Notes: generated by a model from the sequence alone, not told the origin. A stretch of DNA of 64,000 nucleotides from Melioribacteraceae bacterium 4301-Me (GCA_041538185.1 JBGORM010000010.1:24601-88600), one strand, 5' to 3'; numbered from the stretch's first letter, positions 36,281-45,822 are shown. Numbers and translations: made by a program.

Positions 36281-37666
36281 CTACTCTAACCACGAAACAA
36301 CTTCGTAGCTTTTTGTATTTGGGAAAGATGGTGGGACAGAAGTTAAAAACCTATTATCGTAACGATGGACAAATTTTAAGCCTCTTATTGGGTTACCTTT
36401 ATAATCATATTGAGCCGTAGCCCTGGTATTTGACGCAATTAATCCTCCTAATATGTTCCATTGACCTAAGAAATTCTGATTAATCAGGCCATCTTCAGGA
36501 CCGATAGTACCGTTTTGTGCATACATAGAAGCTTGCGTATAAATATCTTTCCCGCGTGTATTAGGGTTATCTTGAATTCGAATATTCTGTTCAGCTACAA
36601 TACCAAGCATATCGGTTGAATTAGGATAAATTCTGGGGTCTTTGTTATAAACAAGATTATCTTCAAAGTAAACATTACCTGCATTTGTAATTTTTGATTT
36701 TGCCGCCACTATTGTTACTTTACCATTTAATGTACCCTTTGTATAAATATTTCCGCCTTGTACATATATTACACCATTAGGAGCGAAAGTACTTAAGTTA
36801 ACCGTTTTAGAAGATGACCAATTTCCAGCACCAATTTTCTGACTATAGGTTAAAGTACCGTCAGAATTAAAATAAAGCCTTACATTTACTAAACTTTTTG
36901 TTCTTGTAGTGTCATAAAAAATATAATCAGCGTTAGAACGCAAGTTTGTTGTATCAAACTCCAATGGAATATTTACGCCATCTTCGTAGCCTCCATAAAA
37001 TTTAGGGTCTTTTGGTGAGCCCATCATTTTCAATCCTTTTGCGGAAGTAGCTTTTCCCCAAAATACTGGTGAGCCGTAAGTTGTTAGCCATTCATTAACA
37101 TGAAACGGTCCTTCAAATGTATCTCCCGTAGCAGGGTAAGCACTCATAGTTGAATAGTAATTACCAAACTTTGCAAAACTGCTTCCTCTTAGTAATACTT
37201 CTACAACTTTAGTTACACCATTATAGGTTCCTTCAGAAATTATTGTGGCAGTTTGACCACCAGATGATTGACCGCTACAATCGCCCAGATAATCACCGTG
37301 TGCTAAATGTGAAGGTACTGCGGAAACAGGTACCCACATTGAATGTTTTGCATTAGGATTACCTGGGGGAGTGTGACATATTAACACTTTTCCTGCAGTA
37401 CCGGTTATTGTATTGCTAACATAAACATTCAAAACGCCTCCATCAAAACTTAAGTTCTGGTAACCGGCATCCCATGTTTTATCCATAAATATTTGATTTG
37501 CTGCCATGTTCGCACCACTTACAGCTATATCGTATGCTTTAGTTACAGTATAATAACTTGAATAATTATCAACTGCGCGTGTAGATAGATTAGAGAAATT
37601 TAAACCTACTACTAAGAAAATCATACTAAAACCAAGTACAACTAAAAGTGAAGCCTTGCCACCCAT
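36281..37666 (-). CDS. PilX/DUF4900-like surface protein, copy 2, with cysteine/histidine insert
   Basis: 461 residues, paralogous to the protein at 33609. The same N-terminal helix (MGGKASLLVVLGFSMIFLVV), FWGKATS, FYGGYEDGVNIPLE and FAPNGVIYVQGGN blocks are present, and the end is YEVVSWLE. Relative to copy 1 it has an insert of about 45 residues at 94-140 starting KVLICHTPPGNPNAKH and containing AVPSHLAHGDYLGDC, a small module I know from other secreted proteins of Bacteroidota. The insert has two cysteines and several histidines and could bind metal or form a disulfide. Confidence 0.7.
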   Translation of the reverse strand: MGGKASLLVVLGFSMIFLVVGLNFSNLSTRAVDNYSSYYTVTKAYDIAVSGANMAANQIFMDKTWDAGYQNLSFDGGVLNVYVSNTITGTAGKVLICHTPPGNPNAKHSMWVPVSAVPSHLAHGDYLGDCSGQSSGGQTATIISEGTYNGVTKVVEVLLRGSSFAKFGNYYSTMSAYPATGDTFEGPFHVNEWLTTYGSPVFWGKATSAKGLKMMGSPKDPKFYGGYEDGVNIPLEFDTTNLRSNADYIFYDTTRTKSLVNVRLYFNSDGTLTYSQKIGAGNWSSSKTVNLSTFAPNGVIYVQGGNIYTKGTLNGKVTIVAAKSKITNAGNVYFEDNLVYNKDPRIYPNSTDMLGIVAEQNIRIQDNPNTRGKDIYTQASMYAQNGTIGPEDGLINQNFLGQWNILGGLIASNTRATAQYDYKGNPIRGLKFVHRYDNRFLTSVPPSFPNTKSYEVVSWLE

Positions 37667-37677
37667 TTTTTACGCCT

Positions 37678-38277
37678 TTATCTATTTCTTAAATTTCTTG
37701 CAGCCATTCTTATCTGTCGCCAAAAAATAGTTGAATATTCATTATCATAAGCAGCATAATTTTCAACTTTGACATCAATTTGCATTGTGTTGATTTCACC
37801 TGGTACAGCGACTGGGGTTGTTAATTCGTTACCTAATGAATTAAAGTAACGTATCTTAAATTGTGTCACGCCTAAATTAGAGCCATTTGGTGTTTCACTA
37901 TTAACAACACGGTATAAAATTCTATCTCTTGGGTTAGGTGTTGAAGATAATTCACTGGTTGGACCTGTATAATAATGCAATGTATCAGGTATTCCGTCTG
38001 AATTCACATCGGTTAAAAAAGAAATCGAGTTCGAATCAGCAAAAAGAATTGCCTTAGATGGATCAGGTATTGCCTGCCAATCTTTACAATAACCAATTTT
38101 CCTAAAATCATATTCTAATAGTTCCACCAAGTCAACTAAGTTTTGTTGAACAATTAGCTCTCCACCGTAAGTGTATGTATTTTCAACTGCAGAATCGTTT
38201 ATCCTTAATAAAATCAGCAACAACATACCGCCAATTATAGTTGAACCCAAAATATCAATTAAGGTGCTAAATCCCAT
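37678..38277 (-). CDS. PilW-like prepilin, copy 2 (cassette gene 2)
   Basis: 199 residues. MGFSTLIDILGSTIIGGMLL is closer to a canonical prepilin start (G-F then a T-L-I-D run) than copy 1. Shared blocks are LEYDFRKIGYCKDW, ITFLTD-like, TSELSSTPNPRDR and FWRQIRMAARNLRNR. It lies 11 bases upstream of the large surface-protein gene and 3 bases after the PilV-like gene, so the three are one translational unit. Confidence 0.7.
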   Translation of the reverse strand: MGFSTLIDILGSTIIGGMLLLILLRINDSAVENTYTYGGELIVQQNLVDLVELLEYDFRKIGYCKDWQAIPDPSKAILFADSNSISFLTDVNSDGIPDTLHYYTGPTSELSSTPNPRDRILYRVVNSETPNGSNLGVTQFKIRYFNSLGNELTTPVAVPGEINTMQIDVKVENYAAYDNEYSTIFWRQIRMAARNLRNR

Positions 38278-38280
38278 ATA

Positions 38281-38784
38281 TCACCTAAAATACCAATAAC
38301 TAAAAATTGTACTTAGTTTAACAGTATCAGACATAGAAGGACTAGTAACTGTTACAGTGAGTTTTTTATGCCAGGTTTTTACTGAAGAAGGCACATCTGG
38401 ATTAGTTGGATTAACATAAACTACTTTGCACTTAATGTTAAAAACAGCTGATTGGAAAGTTGAATCTCCTTCAGTAGATTTTGAAAAATTATTGAAGTCA
38501 TCAAAGTCATTAAAATTTGGGTAAACCTCTCCAGATTCGGGTCCAAGATTCAATGGATCCGTTAAGCTAGATAAACTTGACACACTTGAAGTATCGGTTG
38601 CAGAATCAAATGCTTTGCTAGTTGCTTCTTCAATTATCGATGAACCTAAGGAAACAGCCATTACACCAAACTTAGTATCCAACATTACTGACGACGTGCT
38701 AAAAAAAACGTTATTAATCCGCAAAATAACAAGTGTAAGTAACACTATTGCTCCTACTGTAATAAAAAGCTGGCCAGTACTCAT
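38281..38784 (-). CDS. PilV-like prepilin, copy 2 (cassette gene 1)
   Basis: 167 residues. N-terminal helix MSTGQLFITVGAIVLLTLVI, then SLGSSIIEEATSKAFD and the same DFDDFNNF and TIFSYWYFR blocks as copy 1. It is the first gene of the six-gene run on the minus strand, so the main promoter should lie between 38785 and about 38990, divergent from the methyltransferase gene. Confidence 0.7.
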   Translation of the reverse strand: MSTGQLFITVGAIVLLTLVILRINNVFFSTSSVMLDTKFGVMAVSLGSSIIEEATSKAFDSATDTSSVSSLSSLTDPLNLGPESGEVYPNFNDFDDFNNFSKSTEGDSTFQSAVFNIKCKVVYVNPTNPDVPSSVKTWHKKLTVTVTSPSMSDTVKLSTIFSYWYFR

Positions 38785-38890
38785 TGTAAATTTCTTTTTT
38801 TATTAATCCTTATAACAAGATTCGTGCTAACGGACTCACATCAAAAATAAAAAAAATAAAGCAAATTATTAATAACATGTAATATCGACA

Positions 38891-38934
38891 GGTAAAAAGG
38901 TAATGGGCAAATTATTTACCGCACAAAAAGCATT
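38891..38934 (+). other. Second hairpin with GCACAA-AAAGCATT tail
   Basis: GGTAAA (38891) pairs with TTTACC (38915-38920), followed by GCACAAAAAGCATT. The tail and the GTAAAAAG-TAA left arm match the element at 30000-30056. It lies 56 bases before the GTG start at 38990. Confidence 0.4.
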
Positions 38935-38989
38935 CAATACTTAACAAGAAAGTTCTTATATTAATTAATAGAATTTCCTGGGGGTTCAG

Positions 38990-39577
38990 GTGGAACCAAT
39001 TAACATTCTTACTGCTTTGGGAGTATTTTTATCCATGGCTGCAAATTGGTCGGGTACAAAGAAAGGATTAAAAACTTCCATAACAAAAGTACAAGAGCGG
39101 CCCGATAGTTTTCTACAGAAATTACCTCCAAATGTATCGGTTATTATTTTATTGTTTATTTTCTTTGGCATATTTAATATAGGCGTATTGCCCACAGAAA
39201 TTAAGAACAATTATAATAACTTAAGGATTGGTGGATTGATAATTTTTTATTTATTCTCATGGCTGCAAGTAGTTTCCTTTCGTTCTTTAGGTAGCTTTTA
39301 CACACAAGAAATTGTAATATTAAAAAGACATGAATTATGTACATCTGGGATTTACAAAACAATCAGGCATCCACAATATTTAAGTCAAATTTTGAGTGAT
39401 TTAGGCGCGGGAATAGCTTTGATGAGTTACCTGGTTATTCCACTTACGCTACTTGCTGAACTCCCGCTTTTTATAATGCGTGCTAAATTAGAGGAAAAAT
39501 TATTATCCAAACATTTTAACGAAAAATATAATTTATACAAAAAACAAAGTGGTTTTTTTATTCCTTTTATTGGTTAG
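38990..39577 (+). CDS. Isoprenylcysteine methyltransferase-like membrane protein
   Basis: 195 residues with a GTG start preceded by GGGGG. Four to five hydrophobic helices and a C-terminal catalytic segment typical of the ICMT/PEMT fold: TSGIYKTIRHPQYLSQILSDLG and later EEKLLSKHFNEKYNLYKK. Such proteins methylate small or lipid substrates using S-adenosylmethionine at the membrane; the substrate here is unknown. It lies 8 bases before the amidase gene on the same strand. Confidence 0.82.
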   Translation: MEPINILTALGVFLSMAANWSGTKKGLKTSITKVQERPDSFLQKLPPNVSVIILLFIFFGIFNIGVLPTEIKNNYNNLRIGGLIIFYLFSWLQVVSFRSLGSFYTQEIVILKRHELCTSGIYKTIRHPQYLSQILSDLGAGIALMSYLVIPLTLLAELPLFIMRAKLEEKLLSKHFNEKYNLYKKQSGFFIPFIG

Positions 39578-39585
39578 AAAATTTC

Positions 39586-41184
39586 ATGAAACAATTCAAA
39601 TTAGCATTTCTAATCTTAATAACTATTTCACCGCTACTTAATGCTCAAAGACTGCTTAAAATAACAGTTAACAACAATGGCAAAAGTTCGTACTTAACTT
39701 ACATATTGCGAAACAGAATATCATACGTTCCTTCAAAAGAAATTGCCGAGCTTCTCTCAGGGGGCTACTATTATAATTCTGATGCAGCAAAATCTGAAAT
39801 TAAATTTGCTAATTACAAGATAAAATTCACAGCAAGAAGTCAGTACATAATAATTACTCCACAAAACAATAAACCAACTATAATTCAACTCCCTTTATCT
39901 GCATTACTAATTAATAATGATGTATTTTTGCCGCTTCTTTATTGTACTGAATACTTAGGATTAGCATCCGGCCACAAACTAATTTTTAACGAAAAAGCTA
40001 AGGATTTAATTATATCCAATGAGCCTCTGGATAATGAAAGTTTATCGTTATTTGAAGAAAGCATTTTAGATACAGTAAGTAAAAAAGAAAAAATTCCAAA
40101 TGAAATTAATTCTAAATACGATATATATGATATAAAACTTGAAGAGAAAATAAACGGAACACTGATAAGATTAAAAACAAGTAGAAAAATAAGTTTACCG
40201 AGTTATTCAATTAACGATGGCATTTTATACATCTTTTTTTCAAAAGCATCAATTGCACCAAATATTATTAACTCTGTCAACAAAATAGGTCTGATAAACA
40301 ATGCAAAACTAAAAGCATTTAGTTCGGGAAATTTCCAGCTTGAGTTCGGGCTTAAAGAAGGATATTCATCCGTTGAGGCGTTTGAGGATGTTGAAAACAG
40401 TGATATTTTAATTACTATTCACAATAAGTTATTTAATACGGTTAATGAATTAGAAGAAGCTAAAGCAAAATGGACATTTGATGCGGTAGTAATTGATGCT
40501 GGACATGGTGGTAAGGATCCGGGTGCAATTGGAGTTACAGGCGTAAAAGAAAAAAATATCAATCTTGGCATCGCACTAAAACTTGGTAAACTTATTGAAT
40601 CTAACATGAAGGATGTTAAAGTTATTTATACCAGGAAAAAAGATGAATTTATTGAATTATATAAACGTGGAAAAATTGCAAATGAAAACGGAGGAAAACT
40701 TTTTATTTCAATACACTGCAATTCTACCCCACATAAACCAAGTAATTTACGAGGATTTGAAGTTTATCTTTTAAGACCAGGAAAAACAAAAGAAGCAATT
40801 GCCATAGCAGAATTTGAAAACAGCGTAATTAAATACGAAGATAATCCAGACCGCTACCAAAAATTGACCGATGAAAATTTTATTCTGGTAAGTATGGCTC
40901 ATTCTCAATATATGCGTTACTCGGAAAAGTTCTCTGATATTCTTAATCAGCAATGGGAAGAAAATGTTGATATCCCTTCATTAGGAATTAAACAAGCCGG
41001 ATTTTATGTACTGGTCGGCGCTTCAATGCCGAGTGTGCTAATTGAAAGTGGTTTTTTATCTAACCGTTCAGATGAAAAATTCTTGAAAAGTTACAATGGA
41101 CAAATGAAAATTGCTAAAGCAATCTTTAATGCGTTAAAAAAATATAGGTCATACTACAATAACGTAATTCAAGAGGGCAGATAA
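39586..41184 (+). CDS. N-acetylmuramoyl-L-alanine amidase (Amidase_3) with N-terminal binding domains
   Basis: 532 residues. Signal peptide about 1-20; residues about 25-150 resemble a copper-amine-oxidase-like peptidoglycan-associated domain (NRISYVPSKEIAELLSGG and LPLSALLINNDVFLPL); about 180-280 an AMIN-type domain; and a zinc amidase domain about 298-528 with IDAGHGGKDPGAIG (H307), a following glutamate in VKEKNINLG, SIHCNS and LIESGFLSN. It cleaves the amide bond between MurNAc and the stem peptide, in cell separation or turnover. Confidence 0.93.
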   Translation: MKQFKLAFLILITISPLLNAQRLLKITVNNNGKSSYLTYILRNRISYVPSKEIAELLSGGYYYNSDAAKSEIKFANYKIKFTARSQYIIITPQNNKPTIIQLPLSALLINNDVFLPLLYCTEYLGLASGHKLIFNEKAKDLIISNEPLDNESLSLFEESILDTVSKKEKIPNEINSKYDIYDIKLEEKINGTLIRLKTSRKISLPSYSINDGILYIFFSKASIAPNIINSVNKIGLINNAKLKAFSSGNFQLEFGLKEGYSSVEAFEDVENSDILITIHNKLFNTVNELEEAKAKWTFDAVVIDAGHGGKDPGAIGVTGVKEKNINLGIALKLGKLIESNMKDVKVIYTRKKDEFIELYKRGKIANENGGKLFISIHCNSTPHKPSNLRGFEVYLLRPGKTKEAIAIAEFENSVIKYEDNPDRYQKLTDENFILVSMAHSQYMRYSEKFSDILNQQWEENVDIPSLGIKQAGFYVLVGASMPSVLIESGFLSNRSDEKFLKSYNGQMKIAKAIFNALKKYRSYYNNVIQEGR

Positions 41185-41221
41185 GAATAACTGAATAAAA
41201 TTTAATTAAGCTAAATTTTTT

Positions 41222-41241
41222 ACCTGCACGTGCTGGCAGGT
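41222..41241. repeat. Short hairpin ACCTGC...GCAGGT
   Basis: Stem ACCTGC / GCAGGT around a CACGTG core, in the spacer after the amidase gene. It resembles common small intergenic palindromes with CCTGC-N-GCAGG arms. It has no T-tract. Confidence 0.45.
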
Positions 41242-41344
41242 TAGAAAAATAGGGGTTGTAATAGTGACAAAAAATCATGTGCTTTAATTGCTTCAAAGAT
41301 TTTGTATTTTTTAATCGTAAAAAAATTTAATTGGGTTACATTTA

Positions 41345-41866
41345 ATGGAAAAGACACCTCAGCTTGGTTTATCAATAAAACTCTTACTTTTTGCCATTCC
41401 TATTATTTTTGTATTAGCAAGCTGCACCAAAGAAGTCCCCGAAGCTGAAAGAAAAACTTCCAGGTCCGAAGAAAACGAAGTAAGGAAAACACTTAACTTA
41501 TGGGTTAATTTCTATAATAATGGTGACTTGGAAAATTTAATTGGTCTTTATACAGATGATTACATAGAATCCACAGCAAACGATGAAGACATTGTAGGAA
41601 TAGATAAAATTCGCTCAGAATTATCTCAATATATGTCACAATACAATGGAGGGAAGTGGAAAATTACAATTGAAGAAGTTCAGGCTTCGGGAGATTTAGC
41701 ATTTGCAAGAGTTAACGGCGAATTCGAGATGTACTACGGTAATTCACCAACAACAATTTATTCTGAAAAAAGTATAAAAATTCTCAAGAAACAAAAAAAC
41801 GTAGGGTGGAAATTCTATAGAACGATGAGAATACCCACATTTACTTATGATGCTACCACCAAATAA
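41345..41866 (+). CDS. Lipoprotein with SnoaL/NTF2-like domain
   Basis: 173 residues. A hydrophobic stretch near 14-28 ends in LASC, a lipobox, so the mature protein starts at about Cys 28. The C-terminal part is an NTF2/DUF4440-like cone (TLNLWVNFYNNGDLENLIGLYTDDYI) ending in a WKFYRTMRIPTF strand. Such proteins bind small ligands or act as accessory subunits; no catalytic residues can be assigned. A GGGTTACATTTAATG context precedes it without a strong ribosome-binding site. Confidence 0.75.
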   Translation: MEKTPQLGLSIKLLLFAIPIIFVLASCTKEVPEAERKTSRSEENEVRKTLNLWVNFYNNGDLENLIGLYTDDYIESTANDEDIVGIDKIRSELSQYMSQYNGGKWKITIEEVQASGDLAFARVNGEFEMYYGNSPTTIYSEKSIKILKKQKNVGWKFYRTMRIPTFTYDATTK

Positions 41867-41888
41867 AGCTAACTCTAAGTACTGCTTT

Positions 41889-41920
41889 TCACCGCAGAGA
41901 CGGAGAGACGCTGAGACCAC
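41889..41920 (+). repeat. CACCGCAGAGACGGAGAGACGCTGAGA-type dispersed repeat
   Basis: One copy of a repeat class known from many genomes with CGCAGAGACGCAGAGA runs. Opposite-strand counterparts lie at 56951-56993 and, shorter, near 12952. Located just after the lipoprotein stop codon. Confidence 0.55.
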
Positions 41921-42030
41921 CAACAAATAGAACTGACTCTAAATACCTTAAAAAATCTTGCTAATACATTAAATGCCTATAACAGTATAGGCTCTCACAA
42001 AAGTTTTATTAACATTTTCTTAAAAAAAAT

Positions 42031-42486
42031 TTACCCACCTACTCTATTAGCTTTTACTCTAACTTCATACTTCTTTGAAAAGTTGTTTTCGTACAACGAG
42101 ATGTTCATTTTAAAATTTTTTCCTTTAACATTATACTCGCTTGTATTGACAGTATCAACTAATAGGCTATCACTAATACATTCAGTTAAAAATGAGTGAA
42201 TGACAGCATTAGCATTTTCTTTTGAGTTATACTTCAACTCACCCTCAGCTTGATAAACGCCATCTTTATTAGAAACAAAAACCAATCTGTAATCCTTTGT
42301 TTGATAAAATAAACACTGCATTTCTGGATTGCTCAGGTCCTGATGAATTGGTTTTCCATATTTTTTAATTACATCACTGTTACTTTTTCCTATTAACTTG
42401 CATACTGCAACGTCTTGAGCAAATAAAGTATTGTTTAGCGATAAAAACATAGTTACAAACAATAAAGAACTGATAAACCTAATCAT
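42031..42486 (-). CDS. Small secreted protein, unknown function
   Basis: 151 residues from the ATG at 42486, which has a GGAGG site 4 bases upstream; an in-frame ATG four codons earlier is less well placed. Signal peptide about 1-23 (MIRFISSLLFVTMFLSLNNT, then LFAQ). The mature part begins VAVCKLIGKSNSDVIKKYGKP, resembling small periplasmic proteins with an SmpA/OmlA-like start, but I do not recognise the family. Transcribed alone, divergent from the CPBP protease. Confidence 0.65.
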   Translation of the reverse strand: MIRFISSLLFVTMFLSLNNTLFAQDVAVCKLIGKSNSDVIKKYGKPIHQDLSNPEMQCLFYQTKDYRLVFVSNKDGVYQAEGELKYNSKENANAVIHSFLTECISDSLLVDTVNTSEYNVKGKNFKMNISLYENNFSKKYEVRVKANRVGG

Positions 42487-42831
42487 TTTGACCTCCATTT
42501 ATTTTGCAGTTTCTCATTTTCAGTAATTGGGCATCTATTAAAAAAATGGCGCATTCTATCAGTCTCTGAAGAGAAAAATGGAGGGTATTTTAGATAATAT
42601 AATTTTAACGAACCAGTCATTTTTTTATTCAAATAACTAATTGACCGGAAATTCGTTAATCAATTTTAACATTATTGAATATTATCTACAACTCATTTAT
42701 ACTTGCACATGTTGTTTACAATAAAGACATAATGTTAAAAAAGTTAATGATGACTTAAGATTACGGGTTACTTGTCTTTATCAACTAAATATAACAGCAT
42801 TTTATTTTTTACAGTAAATTAAGCTTTTTCA
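42487..42831. other. Non-coding divergent spacer
   Basis: 345 AT-rich bases between the divergent small secreted protein and the CPBP protease. I see no repeat, RNA fold or open frame worth naming; it should contain both promoters. Confidence 0.5.
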
Positions 42832-43557
42832 ATGAATGAATTAGAAATTAAACCAATAAAGCCAGTAACTACTATTCTTTTTTTTGGTGCACCTGCAATT
42901 TTACTTTGGGCTGCAACACATTATGGAATTGATTTTGTTTGCTGGTTATTTGGGGTAAACGATTTATTAAGTTGGGTTATAATTGGAGGAATTTTTTATT
43001 TCCTACTTTTCTTGACTTCACTCATTATAATTAAAAAAGAAGGAACAGAATTAAAATTACATGAAATTAAAAAGCGTCTTAGATTAAACCCAATTTCAAA
43101 ACAAGATTGGGAATGGACTTTTATTGGATTTATGCTTGTACTTGTCTTATCAGCTTTAATTGTGTACTTCAGATATGCGCTAACAAATCAAATTTACACT
43201 GTACCTTCCTTTTTAGACATTAAGCCGCTTAAACCTAATGAACTTTGGATATTAGCTATATGGTTAGTAAACTTTTTCTTTAATGTTATTGGCGAAGAAT
43301 TTCTTTGGAGAGGCTACATATTAACACGTCAGCAGCTGAGTTTAGGAAAATATTCATGGTTAGCAAATGGGTTACTTTGGACTTTATTTTATTTCAGTTT
43401 TGGTATTGATATGCTAATTAATATGCTGCCATTCTTTTTTGTAATCCCTTTCATTGTACAGAAAAGAAAAAACACTTGGACTGGAATAATAATTCATGCA
43501 GCAGTTAAAGGACCGGCATTTATTTTTGTCGCACTAAGTATGTACAACTTTAACTGA
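42832..43557 (+). CDS. CPBP-family intramembrane metalloprotease
   Basis: 241 residues with about seven hydrophobic helices. The family motifs are visible: GEEFLWRGYIL near residues 156-166 carries the EExxxR core, and IIIHAAVKGP near residue 222 gives the second metal histidine. The intermediate FxxxH motif is weak (LLWTLFYFSFG, no histidine), which could lower activity. Family members process prenylated proteins or bacteriocin-related peptides; nothing here points to a substrate. Convergent with the phosphoesterase gene, 11 bases apart. Confidence 0.82.
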   Translation: MNELEIKPIKPVTTILFFGAPAILLWAATHYGIDFVCWLFGVNDLLSWVIIGGIFYFLLFLTSLIIIKKEGTELKLHEIKKRLRLNPISKQDWEWTFIGFMLVLVLSALIVYFRYALTNQIYTVPSFLDIKPLKPNELWILAIWLVNFFFNVIGEEFLWRGYILTRQQLSLGKYSWLANGLLWTLFYFSFGIDMLINMLPFFFVIPFIVQKRKNTWTGIIIHAAVKGPAFIFVALSMYNFN

Positions 43558-43568
43558 GCACTTCTTGC

Positions 43569-44492
43569 TTAAAAATATTCAGTAATGGGCATCATTTCTT
43601 CTTGTTGAACTGAAATATTTTCTTTCAAGTTCGATACTGTTTTTAATTCTATATTATAAGTTTCATCTTGATCATCAATCATAAAATACGACGGAAGTTC
43701 AGATTTCCCTTCAACAGATGCACCAGCATTTAAAAAACGAATCCCTTTTCTATGATAATCACACATTTCATGGCTATGTCCATGAAGCACCAAATCAATT
43801 TTATTTTGAAGAAAAAGTTTAAACAATTTTTTCTTCCCTCTTAGTTTCATTGTATAACTTTCAATCTTATCCCAAAGTGCATTATCAGAACTACTTGTTT
43901 TCTTACTTTTTTTATAAAAATGATGGTGAATCATTAATATTTTCTTTTTATCTGTTTTTTTAAAGAATTCAAACAGTTCATCTAAAATTAAATATTGTTT
44001 TTTTGTTACTTTCCCACAAGATGCGAATGGGTTTTTTATTTTAGAATACTCCGCCACTGAATTAACTCCAAATAAAATAGTGTTCTTTAATTCCTTTATA
44101 TAAGGAAAAAATTCGTTTTTACTGTAATGAATTGTATTTTCAAAAAGTTCTTTAAAAATGGAAACAAATTCATTGACCTTCTTATCATAATCCGTATTTA
44201 AACATCTATAAGGGAAATTTAGCACATCTTCTGCGGTCTGAACGCCACCGAAAATATCATGATTACCAATAACAATTGATGTTCTTTCACTTCTCAATAA
44301 GTTATATTTTTCAAGTATTTCCCGAAAAATTAAAAAGTCACTCTCTTGAGCATTATCTGCAATGTCTCCTGTAACAACAAAATGTTCGGCACCGTTTTCT
44401 AAAGCATCCTCAATTAATCTTTGTGTAATAAATCTGTTCTTTTCCTTGAAAGTATTTGAAAGGTGTAAGTCCGATATATGTGCTATTTTCAT
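43569..44492 (-). CDS. Calcineurin-like metallophosphoesterase
   Basis: 307 residues with all the dinuclear metal motifs: ISDLHLS (residues 5-11), VTGDIADN, IGNHDIFGG, IHHHFYKK and HGHSHEM. A GAGG ribosome-binding site precedes the ATG. Likely a cytoplasmic phosphodiesterase of the CpdA or YkuE type; the substrate is not known. Confidence 0.9.
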   Translation of the reverse strand: MKIAHISDLHLSNTFKEKNRFITQRLIEDALENGAEHFVVTGDIADNAQESDFLIFREILEKYNLLRSERTSIVIGNHDIFGGVQTAEDVLNFPYRCLNTDYDKKVNEFVSIFKELFENTIHYSKNEFFPYIKELKNTILFGVNSVAEYSKIKNPFASCGKVTKKQYLILDELFEFFKKTDKKKILMIHHHFYKKSKKTSSSDNALWDKIESYTMKLRGKKKLFKLFLQNKIDLVLHGHSHEMCDYHRKGIRFLNAGASVEGKSELPSYFMIDDQDETYNIELKTVSNLKENISVQQEEMMPITEYF

Positions 44493-44750
44493 ATTAACCT
44501 CTTTTTTGTGATAAAATTAGCGTTGTCCTGCACAAGCTAGCCTAATTGATGCAATAAAGTAACATGTTGATTTCATTGCAGAAAATTTAAAATTAATTCA
44601 CACCAAAAAATTAAGGAATTTGTATTAAGAGCTAGTGAATGCTGTATTAACAAATTGTTAATTATTTCATTTTTGCTATCAGATTTTTACTTTAGCGCAT
44701 AAAATTTTCTACTTTGCCAAACTAAAAAATAAAAGTTGTATATTGTTTTT

Positions 44751-45785
44751 ATGAATAAAAGGAAAATACTTTTTATTGGCGGCTCGTTAAACCAAACCAC
44801 GATGATGCATGAAATATCAAAGCATTTGGGGAATTATGACTGCTGGTTTTCACCGTATTACGACGATGGGTTTGTAGGTTACTTGGCTGCTAAAGGTTTA
44901 CTAAATTTTACAATTCTCGGCGGCACATTTAAAAAACAAACTGAAGAATATATTATTGACAACAAACTTCAAATAGACTACAAAGGAATTAAAAACGATT
45001 ACGATTTAGTTTATACTTCTGCCGATTTGCTTATACCCAAGAACATAAAAAAGAAAAAAATAATTCTCGTGCAGGAAGGGATGACTGACCCAGAAAAATT
45101 ACCATTTTATTTAGTGAAGTATTTTAATTTTCCGCGGTGGGCAGCAAGTACCTCAGCAATGGGAATGTCGAACTTGTATGATGTTTTTTGCGTCGCTTCT
45201 GAAGGATACAAAGAACTATTTATCAAAAAGGGGGCAAAAAAAGAAAAAATTGTAGTTACAGGAATACCTAACTTCGATAATGCCAAGAAATACCTTAACA
45301 ACAATTTCCCGTATAAAAATTATGTATTAGTTGCAACTTCGGATATGAGGGAAACATTTAAATATGAGAACAGAAAGAAATTCATTAAAGAATGTGTAAA
45401 AATTGCCAATGGAAAACAGCTTATTTTTAAACTCCATCCCAACGAGAATTTTGAAAGAGCTATAAAAGAAATTAACGAATATGCTCCTGGCGCATTAGTA
45501 TTCCACAATGGCAATACTAATCACATGATTGCCAATTGTGATGTGCTTATAACAAAATATTCTTCTGTAGTTTATATCGGCCTTGCACTTGGTAAAAAAG
45601 TTTATTCTTCTTTTAATATAGATGAATTAAAAAGACTCATGCCCTTACAAAATAACGGAACTTCTGCTGAAAGAATAGCAAGAATTGGAAGAAGACTTTT
45701 GGATTCACCTGAAACTACAGTTGAGGAAATTCGTGAAGAAATTGAAAATTTAGATCAAGTAGGTTTAAATGCTCAACAGACTTAA
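44751..45785 (+). CDS. GT-B-like transferase, CDP-glycerol/capsular sugar family
   Basis: 344 residues from the ATG at 44751; a TTG five codons upstream also fits. Two Rossmann-like halves: the first with KILFIGGSLNQTTMMHEI, the second with LIFKLHPNENFERAIKEI and CDVLITKYSSVVYIGLALG, the latter a block typical of CDP-glycerol glycerophosphotransferases and related GT-B enzymes. It is the first gene of the surface-sugar run and may transfer the sugar made by the downstream genes. Acceptor and donor are not known. Confidence 0.7.
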   Translation: MNKRKILFIGGSLNQTTMMHEISKHLGNYDCWFSPYYDDGFVGYLAAKGLLNFTILGGTFKKQTEEYIIDNKLQIDYKGIKNDYDLVYTSADLLIPKNIKKKKIILVQEGMTDPEKLPFYLVKYFNFPRWAASTSAMGMSNLYDVFCVASEGYKELFIKKGAKKEKIVVTGIPNFDNAKKYLNNNFPYKNYVLVATSDMRETFKYENRKKFIKECVKIANGKQLIFKLHPNENFERAIKEINEYAPGALVFHNGNTNHMIANCDVLITKYSSVVYIGLALGKKVYSSFNIDELKRLMPLQNNGTSAERIARIGRRLLDSPETTVEEIREEIENLDQVGLNAQQT

Positions 45786-45822
45786 ATTTGGTTTCATATT
45801 TTAACAACTCAACAAATTAATT

